Below, one piece after another: positions 41,142 to 49,419 of a DNA stretch of 53,545 nucleotides. Position numbers and translations under genes: made by a program. Each line of letters starts with the position of its first letter. Position 1 is the stretch's first letter. Under the pieces are notes generated by a model. That model did not search any database and was not told the origin of the DNA. It saw only the letters and a list, made by a program, of their open reading frames with translations. Source of the DNA: Fen-1077 sp050014355 (GTDB lineage: Bacteria; Chloroflexota; Dehalococcoidia; Dehalococcoidales; RBG-16-60-22). The stretch covers positions 1-53,545 of the forward strand of contig JBEKDL010000003.1 in the NCBI GenBank assembly GCA_050014355.1. The letters run 5' to 3'.

Positions 41142-42338
41142 TTAGAGAGAATTTACCGCCTTCTCGATACGTTCCAGAGCTTCCCGGAGAATCGTCCGGG
41201 GACAGGCGATATTCATCCTCTGGAATCCGGAACCCCCGGCACCGAACATAAAACCGTCATCGAAGCCCACCCTGGCCTGCTCGCGCATGAATTTCTGGAG
41301 CGATAAATCGTCCAACCCTAACGCGCGGCAGTCCAGCCAGAGGAGATAGGTACCCTGCGGCTCGATGACTTTAATTTCAGGAATTCGCTCTTTAAAAAAA
41401 GTCATGGTAATATCCAGGTTGCCCTGAAGATAGTCTAATAGCTGCTCCAGCCATTCATCCCCGTAACGGTAAGCGGCCTCCATGGCAGTCAGGCCGAAGA
41501 GGTTTATGCCGGGGACCATACCGGCCCGGGCATCGTTGAAGCTATCTCGGAGCTTCTGGTTGGGGATAATAATCGAAGAAGCCTCCAGTCCGGGGAGATT
41601 GAAGGTCTTGCTGGGCGCCATGCAGACGATGCTGTTCTGGGCGAAATTTTCCGAAATTGAAGCGAAAGGGGTATAATAGAAACCCTTATAAAGAAGCTCG
41701 CAGTGGATTTCATCGGAAACAACGACACCCCTATGGCCGACGACGATTTCTCCCATACGCTTAAGCTCTTCCCGGCTCCAGAGACGCCCAATCGGGTTCT
41801 GGGGATTGCAGAGAATCATAGCCTTGACGCGGCTGTGAGCGACGCGCATACCGGCCCGGGGCTGGAATTTACTTTCCAGGTCAGCATAGTCCATCTCATA
41901 GCGCCCGCGGGTCAGCTTTAACCGGTTATGAGCTATCTGGCAACCGCTGCCGGTAACCACCCCGAAAAAGGGATAATAAACGGGCTCCTGCAATATGATT
42001 TCGTCGCCGGGGTGCGTCAGAGCCCTGACAGCGATATTCAAGGCAGGGATGATGCCGGGGGTAAAGACCACCCATTCCGGCTCAATCTTCCAGTTAAACT
42101 TGCGCTTCATGCGGTCGACCACCGCCTCCGTCAAAGATAGGGAAGGCATGGTATAACCGTAAAAAGGGTGCCTCGCCCTATTGCGTAACGCCTTCACGAT
42201 GGGCTCCGCCGCCGGGAAGTCCATATCCGCCACCCACATCGGAATCACGTCCTCCCGCCCGAAGATGGTCTTTACGGCGTCCCACTTAGCGCAATCGGTA
42301 TTGCTGCGGTCACACACCATATCAAAATCGTACTTCAC
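41142..42338 (-). CDS. MalY/PatB-type aminotransferase (cystathionine beta-lyase-like)
   Basis: 398 residues from the GTG at 42338, chosen because GGAGGTG lies five bases upstream; this also gives normal family length. The N-terminus (DVIPMWVADMDFPAAEPI) and the PLP-binding Lys in MAPSKTFNLPGLEAS are MalY/PatB signatures. Other conserved segments are NPQNPIGRLWS and DEIHCELLY. Members cleave cystathionine or act as aminotransferases or regulators. It stands alone on the minus strand, divergent from plsC. Confidence 0.9.
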   Translation of the reverse strand: MKYDFDMVCDRSNTDCAKWDAVKTIFGREDVIPMWVADMDFPAAEPIVKALRNRARHPFYGYTMPSLSLTEAVVDRMKRKFNWKIEPEWVVFTPGIIPALNIAVRALTHPGDEIILQEPVYYPFFGVVTGSGCQIAHNRLKLTRGRYEMDYADLESKFQPRAGMRVAHSRVKAMILCNPQNPIGRLWSREELKRMGEIVVGHRGVVVSDEIHCELLYKGFYYTPFASISENFAQNSIVCMAPSKTFNLPGLEASSIIIPNQKLRDSFNDARAGMVPGINLFGLTAMEAAYRYGDEWLEQLLDYLQGNLDITMTFFKERIPEIKVIEPQGTYLLWLDCRALGLDDLSLQKFMREQARVGFDDGFMFGAGGSGFQRMNIACPRTILREALERIEKAVNSL

Positions 42339-42397
42339 GCGAGCACCTCCATACTTAGACCATTTTACACACGAAGCGTCCGGTAACACAAAATCGT

Positions 42398-42426
42398 TTG
42401 TCTTCACACGGGTGTCAGGCTATAAT
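42398..42426 (+). promoter_or_regulatory. Promoter of plsC-ispH
   Basis: TTGTCT (42398-42403), 17 bases, TATAAT (42421-42426). The start would be near 42433, only 3 bases before the plsC ATG at 42436, so the mRNA is close to leaderless. Confidence 0.55.
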
Positions 42427-42435
42427 TACTACCAG

Positions 42436-43083
42436 ATGCACTGGGTTTATTATTTCGGCCGGGTTGTCATACGCGTAGTCGTGTTCCCTTTTGGCAGTTG
42501 GGAGGTCAAGGGGCGGGAAAACATCCCTGATAGTGGGCCTTTTCTTATCGCCTGCAACCACCTACACATCGCCGACCCGCCTATCGTCGCCGCCAGCCTG
42601 CCTTTAAAAAGCGTTTTCATGGCCAAAGAAGAGCTCTGGCATAACGGGTGGTCGCGTTTCTGGGTGGAGAACTTCGGCGCTTTCCCCGTCAGCCGGGGCG
42701 GCATGACCAGAGAAGCCATCCGCCGCGCGGAAGACTGGCTGAAAAAAGGCGTTTCTCTGATTATGTTCCCGGAGGGCGGGAGGAGCAAAAGCGCCCGGAT
42801 GCAGCCAGCGCTGCCCGGCGCCGCGCTCATTGCCATACGCACGGGTGTGCCTATCCTGCCGGTGAGCATCAGAGGCACGGAAAAATTTAGAAAGCTAAAG
42901 TGGAGCTTTTTTCACCATCCTAAAGTGACGGTCACCATCGGTAAGCCGTTTAATCCCTCTTTTACTGAAGGCAGACCGCCTAAAGAACAACGGCAGCTGC
43001 TGATGAAGGAAATGATGGGGAAAATCGCCGCCCTTCTGCCGCCGGAGTACCGCGGCGTCTACGGCGGAGGCGAAAATGCCTGA
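42436..43083 (+). CDS. plsC: 1-acyl-sn-glycerol-3-phosphate acyltransferase family
   Basis: 215 residues from the ATG at 42436; the longer upstream frame runs antisense through the aminotransferase gene and is spurious. The acyltransferase box NHLHIAD (H-x4-D) near residue 45 and FPEGGRSKS near residue 115 are intact, with VSRGGMTREAIRRA between them. The enzyme acylates lysophosphatidate in the membrane. It overlaps ispH by 8 bases, so the two are co-transcribed from the promoter at 42398-42426. Confidence 0.87.
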   Translation: MHWVYYFGRVVIRVVVFPFGSWEVKGRENIPDSGPFLIACNHLHIADPPIVAASLPLKSVFMAKEELWHNGWSRFWVENFGAFPVSRGGMTREAIRRAEDWLKKGVSLIMFPEGGRSKSARMQPALPGAALIAIRTGVPILPVSIRGTEKFRKLKWSFFHHPKVTVTIGKPFNPSFTEGRPPKEQRQLLMKEMMGKIAALLPPEYRGVYGGGENA

Positions 43084-43924
43084 AATCGAAAAGGCCGGCA
43101 AGACAGGGTTCTGCTTCGGCGTAAGGCGGGCCGTCAACATCCTGGAGAAGGTCGCCCGCGAGCGGGGCGGGGTGGAGACGCTGGGGGCGGTCGTGCACAA
43201 CCAGCAGGTGCTGCACAAGCTGTCCGAGTTGGGCGTCTGCGTGGTGAAAGACAGCGCCGACATCAAAGGCGACACTATCATTACCTCTTCGCATGGCGTG
43301 AGCCCTGACTTGGAAGAAAGTCTGCGCGCCCGCAATCTAAATATCGTCAGCACCACCTGCCACGATGTACGCCGCGCCCAGGTCGCCGCGCAAAAGCTGG
43401 CCGATTCCGACTTCTTCGTGATTGTTTTCGGCGATGCCAACCATCCTGAAGTCAAAGGCATCCTGGGCTGGGCGAAGGGGAAGGGCATCGCCACCACAGA
43501 TGAAAAAGTCATCGCCGCGCTCGACCCCCTGCCGCGCAAGCTGGGTATCCTGTCACAGACGACCGAGGTGCCCGCCCATTTCGCCGAGTTCGTCAAAAAG
43601 ATAATCGACCTCGCCCTGACGAAAAACTCCGAGATACGCATCATCGATACCATTTGCCACGACCTGCGGGAAAGGCAGGCCACTGCTTTAGAGCTGGCCC
43701 ACCGCGCTGACCTCATGCTGGTGGTGGGGGGACGCTCCAGCGCCAACACCAACCGCATCGCCGAGCTGTGCGCCAAAGTCACCGAGACACACCTTATCGA
43801 GACCGCCGCAGATATTAAGCCCGCCTGGCTCAAGGGCAAGCAGCACATCGGCGTCACCTCCGGCGCGTCTACGGCGGAAGAAACGGTAGAAGACGTGATG
43901 GAGAGGCTAGGGAAAATGGCATAA
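43076..43924 (+). CDS. ispH: 4-hydroxy-3-methylbut-2-enyl diphosphate reductase
   Basis: 282 residues. The last step of the MEP pathway makes IPP and DMAPP. The three Cys that bind the iron-sulphur cluster are present: GFCFGV near residue 13, STTCHDVRRAQ near residue 95 and DTICHDLRERQ near residue 195. GGRSSANTNRI and TSGASTAEETVEDV are the substrate-binding loops. The start overlaps the end of plsC by 8 bases. The RM island begins about 60 bases after its stop. Confidence 0.94.
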   Translation: MPEIEKAGKTGFCFGVRRAVNILEKVARERGGVETLGAVVHNQQVLHKLSELGVCVVKDSADIKGDTIITSSHGVSPDLEESLRARNLNIVSTTCHDVRRAQVAAQKLADSDFFVIVFGDANHPEVKGILGWAKGKGIATTDEKVIAALDPLPRKLGILSQTTEVPAHFAEFVKKIIDLALTKNSEIRIIDTICHDLRERQATALELAHRADLMLVVGGRSSANTNRIAELCAKVTETHLIETAADIKPAWLKGKQHIGVTSGASTAEETVEDVMERLGKMA

Positions 43925-43986
43925 TTACCCCATATTGACTTAAATACATGAGGATATTAAAATCTCAACTGAGAGGTGATAATTAA

Positions 43987-44202
43987 ATGTTACCCCGCCC
44001 AAGAAATTATGAGATGTTTAGAGACCCGATCAAGATGATATTGAAAGATGCTAAGAAGCCTTTGACATGGACTGAAATCAGAGTAAAAGCAGGTTTTGAA
44101 CAGAGAGTACCTAATCCTAGATGGGTGAAGTGGATGGAGGAAGATATAGGACTAATTCGAGAAAAAACTAAACAAGGCATCATATTGTGGAGGCTCGGAT
44201 AA
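43987..44202 (+). CDS. Small winged-helix-like protein of the RM locus
   Basis: 71 residues. The helical start (YEMFRDPIKMILKDAKKPLT, then WTEIRVKAGF) and the wing-like end (IGLIREKTKQGIILWRL) suggest a winged helix-turn-helix. The ribosome binding site GAGAGGTGA precedes the ATG. It is the first gene of the AT-rich RM island, where small DNA-binding proteins often control endonuclease expression. It is not a typical XRE-type C protein, so a controller role is inference. Confidence 0.65.
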   Translation: MLPRPRNYEMFRDPIKMILKDAKKPLTWTEIRVKAGFEQRVPNPRWVKWMEEDIGLIREKTKQGIILWRLG

Positions 44203-44230
44203 TCCCTTATATCTTGCCTGGAGATATAGC

Positions 44231-44866
44231 ATGAGTATTGTTGATGATATTCGCTCCCTTGCATTGCGTTATTCTAAAGAATTGAAAACGCAAATCTCCA
44301 ATCGTGTAGAGGAAATGGAGAAGGATGATACATCCTATTATCTAATCTACACCGTTTTAGGTATTTCCAATGAAGAAGGCAAGCTAATAGATGTGTACCA
44401 AAACAAAGGTCGTTTTTTATATAAATATGCTGGTTCTTTCTTAGAAGATGCCGCGAAGTTATGTTTTAAATATAAGTTCCCAAATTCCAAATCCATGCGT
44501 ATCCCAAACACTGAAGGCAGCCGGCCTAAAACTTTTGAGATAGATTGTGTTATTAGTCAAGAGGCGATAGAAGTTAAATGGCGTGATGCCACGACTGATG
44601 GTGACCATATTACTAAAGAACATACACGAATAAAGACTATAAGTGATGCTGGTTATACACCCATACGTGTTATGTTTTACTATCCGAATCGTGGGCAAGC
44701 AATGCGTATTCAGCAAACTATAGAGTCAATATATCGTGGGTTAAACGGCAAATATTATCATAGTGATGCAGCATGGGAATATATTAAAACTAAAACTACT
44801 ATAGATTTGAAGGGTATTCTGGTAACTCTTGCTAAAGAGCGAGGCATTTCTAACAATGAAAAGTGA
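44231..44866 (+). CDS. Type II restriction endonuclease, ApaLI-like
   Basis: 211 residues. The core FEIDCVISQEAIEVKW is a PD-(D/E)xK site: Asp, then E-x-K, followed by RDATTDGDHITKEHTR. I recognise this as the ApaLI-type restriction endonuclease family (GTGCAC for the prototype). FYYPNRGQAMRIQ near residue 155 is also typical. The specificity here may differ from ApaLI. It is AT-rich, unlike the genes around the island, and its 3' end overlaps the methyltransferase start by 11 bases. Confidence 0.8.
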   Translation: MSIVDDIRSLALRYSKELKTQISNRVEEMEKDDTSYYLIYTVLGISNEEGKLIDVYQNKGRFLYKYAGSFLEDAAKLCFKYKFPNSKSMRIPNTEGSRPKTFEIDCVISQEAIEVKWRDATTDGDHITKEHTRIKTISDAGYTPIRVMFYYPNRGQAMRIQQTIESIYRGLNGKYYHSDAAWEYIKTKTTIDLKGILVTLAKERGISNNEK

Positions 44867-46070
44867 AGTATATATAGGCGATTGCCTAGAAATAATGAAA
44901 ACATTCCCTGAAAGTAACATAGACTTTGTGTATCTTGACCCGCCATTTTTCACAGGTAAAACACAAGAACTAATGACTAGAGACCGAACAGTGCGATTTT
45001 CGTTCTCTGATGCTTGGAAAAGTGCTGATGATTATACAACCTTTCTTTACAATAGGCTTTTAGAGATCAAAAGGATATTAAAAGATACTGGCTCAATATT
45101 TTTCCATTGTGACCGTAATGCCTCACATATTGCTAGATTTTTACTTAATAACGTATTTGGCGAAAATATGTTCCAATCAGAGATTATATGGCAATATCGA
45201 AGATGGTCAAACGAACAAAAAAGGCTTCTACCTGCACATCAAAACATACTTTTCTATACTAAGTCTCAAAATTATAAATTTAATACGATATATTTGCCTT
45301 ATTCGCCAGCAACAAATGTTGACCAAATACTTCAAAAGCGAGTTAGAGACAAACATCATAAATCTATCTATGCTATCAATGAAAATGGTGATACCATTTT
45401 TAATGGTCATAAAAAAGGTGTCCCTCTTGCGGATGTGTGGGATATACCATATTTAAATCCTAAAGCAAAAGAGAGAGTTGGTTACCCTACGCAAAAACCA
45501 ATTCTGCTATTGGAGCGTATTATACAACTTGTTACTGACAAAAACGATACTATTTTAGACCCTTTTTGTGGTTCTGGCACAACTCTAGTCGCAGCAGAAA
45601 TGTTAGAACGTAACTGTATTGGCATAGATATCTCCGAAGATGCTGTGCGTATCACGCAAGAGCGTTTGAAGTCACCATTGAAATCTAATTCGCATCTTAT
45701 GGAATGTGGCAGAGATTCTTATAATAATGCCGATAAAGATGCGATGACATTTCTAACAGGAATAGATATCGTTCCTGTCCAAAGAAATAAAGGAATAGAC
45801 GCCTTTTTAAGGGATGATTCTGTTTGTGGGTCTATTCCTATAAGAGTGCAAAGACAGAATGAAACTTTACCTCAAGCTGCTGAATATCTCCATAAGGCAT
45901 CTATAACAAAACACGCCTCTTTAATGATTCTGGTCGCAACACATGAAGATATGGAATTGTTTGGTGATCATATATCAATACCACAAATGATAGTCGTCAA
46001 CTCAACTGCAAAATCAATTAAAGATGCTATCCAACAATCAATATTAGTTCATTCGACTACTAGCATATAG
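44856..46070 (+). CDS. DNA methyltransferase, beta class (N6-A or N4-C), with extra C-terminal domain
   Basis: 404 residues from the ATG at 44856; the TTG at 44829 lies inside the endonuclease gene. The catalytic motif IV (DPPFFTG, near residue 27) comes before the SAM motif (DPFCGSGTTLVAAE, near residue 234), which is the order of beta-class methyltransferases. Residues about 290-404 form an additional domain with VPVQRNKGIDAF and IPIRVQRQNE, a pattern like a degenerate PD-(D/E)xK fold. The methyltransferase protects sites cut by the partner endonuclease. Confidence 0.87.
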   Translation: MKSEVYIGDCLEIMKTFPESNIDFVYLDPPFFTGKTQELMTRDRTVRFSFSDAWKSADDYTTFLYNRLLEIKRILKDTGSIFFHCDRNASHIARFLLNNVFGENMFQSEIIWQYRRWSNEQKRLLPAHQNILFYTKSQNYKFNTIYLPYSPATNVDQILQKRVRDKHHKSIYAINENGDTIFNGHKKGVPLADVWDIPYLNPKAKERVGYPTQKPILLLERIIQLVTDKNDTILDPFCGSGTTLVAAEMLERNCIGIDISEDAVRITQERLKSPLKSNSHLMECGRDSYNNADKDAMTFLTGIDIVPVQRNKGIDAFLRDDSVCGSIPIRVQRQNETLPQAAEYLHKASITKHASLMILVATHEDMELFGDHISIPQMIVVNSTAKSIKDAIQQSILVHSTTSI

Positions 46071-46126
46071 TTGATATTCTTTATCATTCTTAATTTAAAA
46101 TTGATACAATATCAATCCCCCTCGCC

Positions 46127-46155
46127 TTGACTCGAATTCAAGCACTCCGTATAAT
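46127..46155 (+). promoter_or_regulatory. Promoter of acyl-CoA dehydrogenase/etfB operon
   Basis: TTGACT (46127-46132), 17 bases, TATAAT (46150-46155). One mismatch in twelve. The leader is about 85 bases. Confidence 0.7.
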
Positions 46156-46248
46156 TTAAGCGGAATAAAACTAAGTCAATGATTGCCTCCAACCAGCTGC
46201 CTGCACCGAATTTATTAATTCTCATCCTGCGGAGAGAGGAATAGAAAA

Positions 46249-47406
46249 TTGGACTACTTTTTAACCGAACAACAGAAGACGATTAAGAGCCTGGCCCGGC
46301 GCATCGCCGAGGAAAGAATCCTCCCCGTCCGGGCGGAGCTCGACGAGAAAGAGGAGTTCCCCTGGAATATTATGAAAGACCTGGCCGACGCCGATATGTT
46401 CCGCGTCTTCGTCCCGGAGGCGTACGAAGGGCTGGGCGGCGGCTGCCTGGAGCTGTGCCTGGTCACCGAGGAACTCTCCCGGGTATGCAGCGGCGTCGCC
46501 GTGAGCTATGCGGCCAGCGCTTTAGGCGTGATGACGGTGATGGAGTACGGCACAGAGGAGCAGAAGCGCAAGTATCTACCGGACATCGCCAGCGGCAAAA
46601 GGCTAGGCGCGTTCGCCATCACCGAGCCGATGGCTGGGAGCGACGCCGGCAACATCAAGACCACAGCGGAAAAGGTGGCGGGGGGCTACCTCCTCAACGG
46701 CACCAAGCAGTTCATCACCAACGGCGGTGAGGCTGAAATTTACACGATTATAGCTTTGACGGATAAGACTAAAGGCGCCCGCGGCGCCAGCGCCATCCTC
46801 GTCGAGAAAGGCACGCCGGGCTTTACCTTCGGCAAGAAAGAGAAAAAGATGGGTATACGCTCGTCGGCCACACGGGAGCTGGTCTTTAAAAACTGCCTTG
46901 TCCCGGAAGGCAACTTAATCGGCAAACCGGGACTGGGGTTCATCCAGGCCATGCGCCTTTTTGACCGCTCGCGGCCGGGCATCGGAGCGCAGGCGGTGGG
47001 CCTGGCCCAGGGCGCTTTAGAAGCCGCCGTGGACTACGCCCAGGAACGCATCCAGTTCAACCAGCCCATAATTACCCAGCCCGTCGTCCAGCAGATGCTG
47101 GCGGACATGGCCATCCAGACCGAGGCGGCGCGCGCTCTCGTCTACGCAGCAGCCAGGTATGTCGATAGCGGCGCCCGCAATGTCACCGAGGAATCGGCCA
47201 TGGCCAAGGTCTTCGCCTCCGACGCCGCCATGAAAGTGACGGTGGACGCGGTGCAGATTTGCGGCGGCGCCGGCTACATGCGGGACTACCCCGTCGAGAA
47301 AATGATGCGCGACGCTAAAATCCTCCAGATTTACGAAGGCACCAACCAGATTCTGCGGAACGCCATCGCGGTGAACCTGCGCAAGAGAAGGGCCCGGACG
47401 GCATGA
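46249..47406 (+). CDS. Acyl-CoA dehydrogenase
   Basis: 385 residues, full family length. The start is TTG at 46249, supported by GGAGAGAGGA 8 bases upstream and by the typical N-terminus MDYFLTEQQKTI. FAITEPMAGSDAGN is the FAD/substrate-binding motif, and QICGGAGYMRDYPVEKMMRDAK (given in part) with IYEGTNQILRN is the C-terminal signature. The base Glu of short/medium-chain enzymes is in the IYEGT motif. It oxidises an acyl-CoA to the enoyl-CoA and passes electrons to ETF. It overlaps etfB by 4 bases. Confidence 0.93.
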   Translation: MDYFLTEQQKTIKSLARRIAEERILPVRAELDEKEEFPWNIMKDLADADMFRVFVPEAYEGLGGGCLELCLVTEELSRVCSGVAVSYAASALGVMTVMEYGTEEQKRKYLPDIASGKRLGAFAITEPMAGSDAGNIKTTAEKVAGGYLLNGTKQFITNGGEAEIYTIIALTDKTKGARGASAILVEKGTPGFTFGKKEKKMGIRSSATRELVFKNCLVPEGNLIGKPGLGFIQAMRLFDRSRPGIGAQAVGLAQGALEAAVDYAQERIQFNQPIITQPVVQQMLADMAIQTEAARALVYAAARYVDSGARNVTEESAMAKVFASDAAMKVTVDAVQICGGAGYMRDYPVEKMMRDAKILQIYEGTNQILRNAIAVNLRKRRARTA

Positions 47407-48188
47407 ACGTCATCGTCTGCCTGAAACAGGTACCCGGCACCACCGAAGTGAAAATCGACCCGCAGACCAACACCCTTGTCCGGCAGGGCATCGAGAGCAT
47501 CATCAACCCCTTCGATACCTATGCCATCGAAGAAGCGGTCAGGACCAAAGAGAAACACGGGGGCAAGGTCACGGTTATTACCATGGGGCCGCCCCAGGCG
47601 GAGGCGGCGCTACGCGAGGCTATTTCCCTGGGCGCCGACGAAGCAGTCTTGCTCTCCGACCGCGCCTTTGCCGGCGCGGACACCTGGGCTACCGCTTTCA
47701 CCCTTTCACGCGCCGTGGTGAAGCTGGGACAGTACGACCTCATCATCTGCGGACGGCAGACCATCGACGGCGATACCGGGCAGGTGGGCCCGGAGCTGGC
47801 AGAGATGCTGGGCATCCCTTTCATCGCCTATGTCAGCCAGGTAGAAGAGATTAAAGACGGCAAACTGCGCGCGCGGCGGATGGTCGAGGAAGGCCATGAG
47901 GTCATCGAGGCCGGTCTGCCGGCTTTAATCACCGTCTCCAAAGAAATCAATATCCCCCGCCTGCCCTCGCTGCGGGGTATCACCCGCTCCAGGAGCGCCA
48001 AAATCACGGTATGGGGCGTGGCCGACCTCGGCGTGGAACCGGCCAACGTAGGGCTTTCAGGTTCATCCACGCAGGTAATCAAGATATTTTTCCCTCAAAG
48101 TGTCTGCCAGGCGGAGATAATCACCGGCACCCCGGAAAGCCAGGTCGAAAAGCTCCTGGAGAAACTTAAAGGCACCAACCTGGTCTAA
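47403..48188 (+). CDS. etfB: Electron transfer flavoprotein beta subunit
   Basis: 261 residues. MNVIVCLKQVPGTTEVKIDP, the NPFDTYAIEEA segment, the CGRQTIDGDTGQVGPELAE signature (given as its central DGDTGQVGP) and the C-terminal loop LRGITRSR identify EtfB. It carries electrons from acyl-CoA dehydrogenases together with EtfA. EtfA usually follows directly; here the next gene is a PlsY-like protein and no etfA is in the window. The ATG overlaps the dehydrogenase stop, so the two are made together. Confidence 0.93.
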   Translation: MNVIVCLKQVPGTTEVKIDPQTNTLVRQGIESIINPFDTYAIEEAVRTKEKHGGKVTVITMGPPQAEAALREAISLGADEAVLLSDRAFAGADTWATAFTLSRAVVKLGQYDLIICGRQTIDGDTGQVGPELAEMLGIPFIAYVSQVEEIKDGKLRARRMVEEGHEVIEAGLPALITVSKEINIPRLPSLRGITRSRSAKITVWGVADLGVEPANVGLSGSSTQVIKIFFPQSVCQAEIITGTPESQVEKLLEKLKGTNLV

Positions 48189-48211
48189 CATAAACTAAAA
48201 AAGGAATAAAA

Positions 48212-48907
48212 ATGACTATCACCTGGATAGCGTTGATAATAATCGGTTATCTCCTCGGCTCGGTGCCGCTCTCTTATCTGGCCGGCAAAGCGCGGGGGAT
48301 AGACTTAAGAAACCAGGGCACGCATCAGGTGGGGGGCGGCAACCTCTGGCGCCTGACATCCCGCAGGCTCGGCCTGCTCGTCGGCATCTTTGATTTTATC
48401 AAGGGTATTCTAATGGTTGTGATTGCCCGTCTCGTGGGGCTGGACGCCGGCCAGCAGCTTGTCGTAGGGCTGGCGGTCATCGTGGGGCATAACTGGCCGG
48501 TCTTTTTACGCTTTCACGGCGGGCGGGGCATCGCTACCCTGCTGGGACTGGCGGTGATACTCCCTGCAGTTAATCACATATCGCCCTGGCCCTCGGTAAT
48601 AGCCGTCGGTTTTACAGTATTGATGACGGTTATTTTTCGCTCTTCGCCCTTGCCGGTGCTTATCAGCGCCGCGTCTCTGCCATTGACCAGCTGGTTATTC
48701 CACAGTCCCGAGGCCGTGGCCTGGGGTTTCCTGGCTATTTTCGTGGTGGTCATCGTTAAACGTCTTACCGCCCAGCCGGCACCCGAGAAGATGCAAATCA
48801 GCCGCTTCCGCCTTTTCTTTAATCGCCTAGTTTTCGACCGCGATATTACCGATAAACATGCCTGGGTTCACCGTAAGCACTTCGACGAGAAGGAAATACT
48901 GGAATGA
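48212..48907 (+). CDS. PlsY-like glycerol-3-phosphate acyltransferase family protein
   Basis: 231 residues with several membrane segments. LGSVPLSYLAGKARGIDLRNQG matches the PlsY start (quoted as its first part), and VGHNWPVFLRFHGGRGIATLLG is the second conserved loop. The normally strict G-S-G-N-x-G-x-T-N loop is altered to QGTHQVGGGN, so this may be a divergent member with another acceptor. PlsY moves acyl groups from acyl-phosphate to glycerol-3-phosphate. It follows etfB and overlaps the B-box gene by 4 bases. Confidence 0.75.
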   Translation: MTITWIALIIIGYLLGSVPLSYLAGKARGIDLRNQGTHQVGGGNLWRLTSRRLGLLVGIFDFIKGILMVVIARLVGLDAGQQLVVGLAVIVGHNWPVFLRFHGGRGIATLLGLAVILPAVNHISPWPSVIAVGFTVLMTVIFRSSPLPVLISAASLPLTSWLFHSPEAVAWGFLAIFVVVIVKRLTAQPAPEKMQISRFRLFFNRLVFDRDITDKHAWVHRKHFDEKEILE

Positions 48908-49419
48908 CCGGCCCGGAACCGGTTAAATGCGCCACCCACCCCGATGTGCTCACCAACCTCCGATGCGGAAAGTGCGGCAAACCGATATGCCCGAAATGCA
49001 TGGTGCAGACGCCGGTAGGGGCAAGATGCCGCGAATGCGCCCGCCTCTATAAACTCCCTACCTTCCAGGTCTCCGGTCAATATTACCTCCGGGCTGCCGG
49101 AACGGCGTTGGGACTGGCCGTGGTCATCGGCCTGCTGTGGGGATTTATCGAGGCCGTCCTTCCGTCCTATTTTTTCAGCCTGATACTGGCCATCGGCATC
49201 GGCTGGGTCATCGGTGAGCTGGTCAGCCTGGCCGTAAACCGGAAACGGAGCAGCGGGCTGGCCGTGGTAGGCGGCGCGGGCGTAGCTCTTTGCTACGGCG
49301 TCGCTTACCTGATGGAATATTTACGGGCTGGCTTTGTCTCGTTCGACTTCTACCGGATAGCTTTTACGCTGGTGGCTATCGGTATCGGCGTTTATTTCGC
49401 GGTTAACCGCCTGCGCTAA
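48904..49419 (+). CDS. B-box-type zinc finger membrane protein
   Basis: 171 residues. The first 50 contain a Cys/His pattern (CATHPD, LRCGKCGKPICPKCMVQTPVG, ARCRECARL; quoted in part) like a B-box or zinc-ribbon domain on the cytosolic side. Four hydrophobic segments follow (about 60-80, 83-105, 115-140, 150-168). Function unknown. It overlaps the PlsY-like gene by 4 bases and meets the end of the convergent ThDP-enzyme gene. Confidence 0.78.
   Translation: MTGPEPVKCATHPDVLTNLRCGKCGKPICPKCMVQTPVGARCRECARLYKLPTFQVSGQYYLRAAGTALGLAVVIGLLWGFIEAVLPSYFFSLILAIGIGWVIGELVSLAVNRKRSSGLAVVGGAGVALCYGVAYLMEYLRAGFVSFDFYRIAFTLVAIGIGVYFAVNRLR

Noticed and set aside
42181..42435. Upstream extension of the plsC frame
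   Set aside because: It is antisense to the aminotransferase gene, and the promoter at 42398-42426 lies downstream of that start.
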